DNA of 64,000 bases from Beta vulgaris subsp. vulgaris (lineage: Eukaryota > Streptophyta > Magnoliopsida > Caryophyllales > Amaranthaceae). The stretch lies in assembly GCF_026745355.1 (NCBI RefSeq), contig NC_079205.1:1371283-1435282 (forward strand), in the 5' to 3' direction. The notes below the pieces were generated by a model, which saw nothing but the letters and a program-made list of their open reading frames with translations, ran no database searches and was not told the origin of the DNA. A program made the position numbers and the translations under genes. Positions 60,525 through 64,000 of this stretch are shown here, one piece after another; position 1 is the stretch's first letter; every line of letters begins with the position of its first letter.

Positions 60525-61660
60525 ACTTGAACACTATGATTGAAGAATCATCTTCTTGTGCATCAATTTTGTTTACTTATAAATATGAAAAAGACAAGGA
60601 AGAGTTATCCAAATTGATTATCAGAACTCTGAAACCATTTTTATTTGCTGAAAATGATGCTTTTAATGATTATACAGTCTCATGTATACAATACAACCCC
60701 AACACAAGAAAGTGTATAAGGAAGAAGTAGAAGAAACTTCAATGAAGTTATATCAAGTTAGGGTGTAAGTGGATTGGACTTTACCAAATCCAAATTCAGT
60801 TGACTCGAGAAATTGAGTCCAAGTCCGATCCAAATATTTTTTGAGTCCAGTTTAGTTCAGTCCGATAATTTTTTCTTGAGTCCGTGTCCAGTCCAGTTCA
60901 GTCCAGTCCGACTATTACATTATTTTTTCCTCGAATTAGATTCAATGATTCACACTGTTTTCTCGTAATTGAATTGGAATAATTAAGCTCATTATATCCA
61001 TTTTATAAAATAAGTCACGTACCTCTTTTATATTATATATATAGATATTAATTATATATACATTATATATATAAATATTAAATATATATACATTTATATA
61101 TATATATATAATAAATATATATTATGTATAAAATTATTTTTGAATTGGACTGTATTTATTGGACTCGAAAATTTGAGTCTAAGTCCAGTCCAAAATATTT
61201 TTACTCCAGTCCGACAAGCTTGAACTGGACTGGATTTTAAACTTTTTGCAGTCCACATACACCTCTAATATCAAGAGCAAAAGCGTATGTTAGTGAATGA
61301 ATTGTCTAGTCTTCGGTCACTCTAGATGTTTGCGGCTCTCAAATTGTTTCTTATTGTTTCCGTGTAACCGCTCATTGGATTCATGATTTTTGGACTGTCT
61401 AAAAACGTATACTTGCGTTTACAGAGTTTAGAGTACCCACATAATAATGTGAATTTAGCTAACGTTATTTTGTATGCTATTGATATTTATCGCCTTAATG
61501 GTAAGATTATGGCAATAACATTTGATAATGCATCTTCAGTACTTGTTATGCCTAATTGCGTTGATATGATTAAGAGCAAATTACATGATGTTTTGCTAGA
61601 TGGTGCTACTCTTTATGTTCATTGTGTCTCATTTTGAATTTGTGTGAACAATTGAGTTGA
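60525..61660 (+). pseudogene. Decayed hAT transposase, split by another hAT element
   Basis: The first piece (60527-60730) reads EELSKLIIRTLKPF...NPNTRKCIRKK, resembling the central part of plant hAT/RICESLEEPER transposases. The second piece (about 61350-61640) reads VTAHWIHDFW, then after a frameshift ITFDNASS and a further HC motif, the order expected in this family. There are stops and frameshifts between, and the 510-bp element at 60758-61267 interrupts it. No function is expected. A domesticated gene is excluded by the breaks. Confidence 0.75.
60758..61267. mobile_element. hAT element with GTCCAGTCC phrases, nested
   Basis: Ends TTAGGGTGTAAGTGGATTG and AGTCCACATACACCTCTA, flanked by the perfect 8-bp duplication ATATCAAG (60750-60757 and 61268-61275). 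Inside are repeated GAGTCCAAGTCCGATCC and AGTCCAGTCCGA phrases around an AT microsatellite (61027-61115). It has inserted into the transposase relic. Confidence 0.92.
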
Positions 61661-62063
61661 TTTGATTTGATAATGCATCTTCATCTTCATGATTAAGAGT
61701 AATAATAACACAGCAATCTTTATTGCAAACCGAGGAGGCGAATGCAGCCTCAAATTTAAGAGAATGGTTATTTGCCCTTCTGTATTCGCCGCTCGAATTC
61801 TCGAATCTCATATCTTTCTTGAACGTATGTCCCCAAAAATTTCATATATCACTTGTTATATAGCTCAACCATGAAACAGAAAACAGAAGAGAGAAATGCG
61901 AGCCAAAAACTTTTCAACTCAAGGTAACGTAAATATGAAAGTATCACACTACTGATTACAAAAACGTTTTGGAAGAATTCCCATTGAGTTAAACTAGAGA
62001 AGACTAGGACCAACCGAAAAAAATGAAGAGAACTCTCGAAGCTGACTATAAATATAGCGAAAC

Positions 62064-63087
62064 TTAAGCAGCTGCCTTGCCCTTCTTCCTCTGGATTTTC
62101 TTCATGTAGAATTCCAGCTCTTTGCCTTCCAAGATGTATCTGCGATAAACCAATCGCAGCGCTTTTAGAAAGTTAAACAAAAAACCCAACAAGTGAACGG
62201 GAAATGCGTATGAGAAAGAGTAAGTTCCTCTTCTCAATAGAGATGAAAATATGCCATGCCATCGTTTGGAGAAGACAATGTTTTCATTCCTTGGAAGAAC
62301 TATTTTTCACCCTCTACATGGATTTTCCAAGATAATGTTTTCTTCTGACCTAAACAAAACACTGCAATAAATTTCTTACCCATCAGCACGGCCACATTGA
62401 CCAGGGCGGGATGAAATGCAGGCTAATAGACGACCACCACCAAATTGTTCTTCGATGTGAGCGTCCAAAGTGCGAGTCTGCTGACGCTTCTCTAGCTTTC
62501 TTGCAACATGGTTGCTCTTTTTGGCTTCCTCTGTGGTCTCACCCTCCTGTCAATAGGACACAGAACGAAAAGATGAACTTCATTTTAACCAACATTAACA
62601 AAGAAAGCCCTCAAAAAGTAAGACCTTATAGAGACAGATGATAAAAAGATTGAATAGCAAAGCTAGGCTAACTTTGAGCTTGATATTCTCAAACAATAAT
62701 AAATTATAATTATGATTACGCTTTATAAAAAACCATTGGGAAAGAAAATATACCTCAGCTTCTTTCTTAGCAGATGCAGCAGCCTTCTTCTTGCGTCCAA
62801 TTTCAACTCCATAGTGCTGAAGATACCATTGCTTAAATGGTGCAGCATCAACCTGGACAATGGCACTTTTCACCAAAGTCTGTGTCCTAACCAACTCATT
62901 GTTGGATGCATTGTAAACGACGTCCAAGAGACGGGTCTTGCGAGTCACAGCCTCACTACCCCATGAGAAATTTCCGGTATCCAACCTCAATGCACGCCAC
63001 TTCACATTACCACCACGAACCCTAACCCGTCTAACTGTCTTGTTGCTCGACAGCTTTGTGTTAGCAGGCTGTCTCCCGAGCTCGTAC
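62064..63087 (-). CDS. RPS8: Ribosomal protein eS8, 3' part
   Basis: Three exons on the minus strand, 63087-62754, 62546-62380 and 62139-62064, join in frame to 192 aa ending KKGKAAA. They begin [20 protein letters not shown] and include [22 protein letters not shown], given here as a near-exact eS8 match, then [21 protein letters not shown]. eS8 is a core protein of the small subunit of the cytosolic ribosome. The first 26 or so residues, in plants MGISRDS..., are not found between 63088 and 64000, so exon 1 lies outside the window behind an intron of over 900 bp. The acidic linker after KKEAE is shorter than in Arabidopsis RPS8A. The gene looks functional. Confidence 0.95.
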
Positions 63088-63399
63088 CTTTTAAAGAATA
63101 CCCAAAACAAAATTATGAGTAGAGTTAAAATACGCAAAACTAGAATGCCAATCAAAAAAGATAAGACAATGAACAAGGACCAAAAAATCATCAGACGTAA
63201 AAGAAATTATCAAACTCCAAAGAAGTTTCAACTGTAACCAATACTGAAAGACAATGATATTGCAAAGTTGTACAGCTCATGCTTAAAATGAAGTGCAACA
63301 CTAAAAACATTTGATACAAAGACAAGTTGATGACATGGAGCAAAATAGAGGTTTTAGAAGAATCACGAAGAAACAACGAATTTACAAATCAAAACTTGC

Positions 63400-64000
63400 C
63401 AGGAGCAAAATATGTACGCCACAGCATCAATGTTTTTCCTCAATATTTAAGGCAAACTGAAGGATGATGACATGACACAGTAATGTAGCTTATAGTTATG
63501 TTGCGTGCAGATATAGTTACTTATCAGCACAGGACCGTGTAATAAGCACAAAATTGTCATGAAATTCAAAGAAATAACAAGTATGAGATATCACATACTT
63601 CGATAAAAACAGGACAATTTTGATCACTGAAAAGAGCTCACTGAATATGAGCATCAAGACATTCCGAAAATCAATAAAGGAAACAATACACATCGAATAC
63701 CAACACAAAAGAAATTGTCAAAATAGTTGTCAGCTCATCGATATAAATCTCTCAATGGCAAACTCTGCCAATTAAAGTAACACAACAAAAATCCAATTCA
63801 TTCAATTGAAAAACTCAATCATCAACTCTATTCTCTAACTCATGTGGGAGTAGAAAGCAAAATATGTGTGCCACAGCATCGATGGCTTTCCTCAAGAAAG
63901 TAAGGAAAGCTAAACACTCGTACCACGGCAAAACAATGTAGCTTATAGTTATGTTGCGTGCAGATGGAGTGACTTATCAGCACAGGACCGTCTCATAAGC
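63400..64000 (-). repeat. Two conserved blocks in eS8 intron 1
   Basis: A block at about 63400-63547 and another at about 63850-64000, offset by about 453 bp, share GCCACAGCATC at one end. At the other end they share a 31-nt identical stretch starting AATGTAGCTTATAGTTATG and then CTTATCAGCACAGGACCGT. The middle of each block differs. The second copy may run past the window edge. Confidence 0.85.

Overview
This is nuclear DNA of a flowering plant, most likely a core eudicot. The evidence is AT-rich intergenic sequence, GT-AG introns with T-rich acceptors, plant-only protein families (TORNADO1, a KIN-12 kinesin, a plastid LOG-like protein) and many small plant-type transposons (Tourist, Stowaway, MULE and hAT MITEs, tRNA-derived SINEs). 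I cannot fix the species; Caryophyllales is only a weak guess.

Layout. 0-2 kb: a tRNA-Arg(CCU) gene on the minus strand, then MITE debris. 2.1-6.1 kb: a two-RRM hnRNP-like gene (+) whose last coding exon is 14 nt, beyond a 1.7-kb intron that holds a Tourist MITE. 6.1-14.4 kb: no gene; two long inverted-repeat elements, a SINE and a TTCAG-array MITE. 14.5-19.2 kb: TORNADO1 (LRR-Roc-COR, +). 22.7-25 kb: a C2-domain protein (-). 25.7-33.4 kb: an 0.8-kb tandem duplication, a SINE, hAT and TTCAG MITEs. 33.6-39.6 kb: a 16-exon KIN-12F-type kinesin (+). 41.4-46.0 kb: a Tim17/22/23-family gene (+). 47.6-54.9 kb: a 324-bp satellite array with a four-monomer higher-order repeat, interrupted by two hAT insertions with perfect 8-bp target duplications. 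56.3-60.1 kb: a LOG-like phosphoribohydrolase (-). 60.5-61.7 kb: a decayed hAT transposase split by a second hAT element. 62.1-64 kb: the 3' part of the gene for cytosolic ribosomal protein eS8 (-), whose first exon is outside the window.

Gene relations. The five consecutive genes RRM protein, TRN1, C2 protein, kinesin and Tim22-like protein appear in the same order as Arabidopsis At5g55550 to At5g55510 as I recall them. This looks like an old microsyntenic block rather than a functional cluster. The genes are otherwise independent housekeeping and developmental genes: RNA binding, auxin-related patterning, lipid/Ca2+ binding, cytokinesis, organelle membrane transport, cytokinin-type metabolism and translation.

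Main points for a second look: the higher-order satellite in a genic region; a set of non-coding hAT elements each filled with its own short repeated phrase; two inferred GC-AG introns; the 14-nt terminal exon; 3'-end tandem repeats that overlap the stop codon of the LOG-like gene; a MULE-type MITE with three 25-bp palindromes; and paired conserved blocks in the eS8 intron. All exon coordinates were derived by hand from splice sites and reading frame and have not been checked against transcripts.
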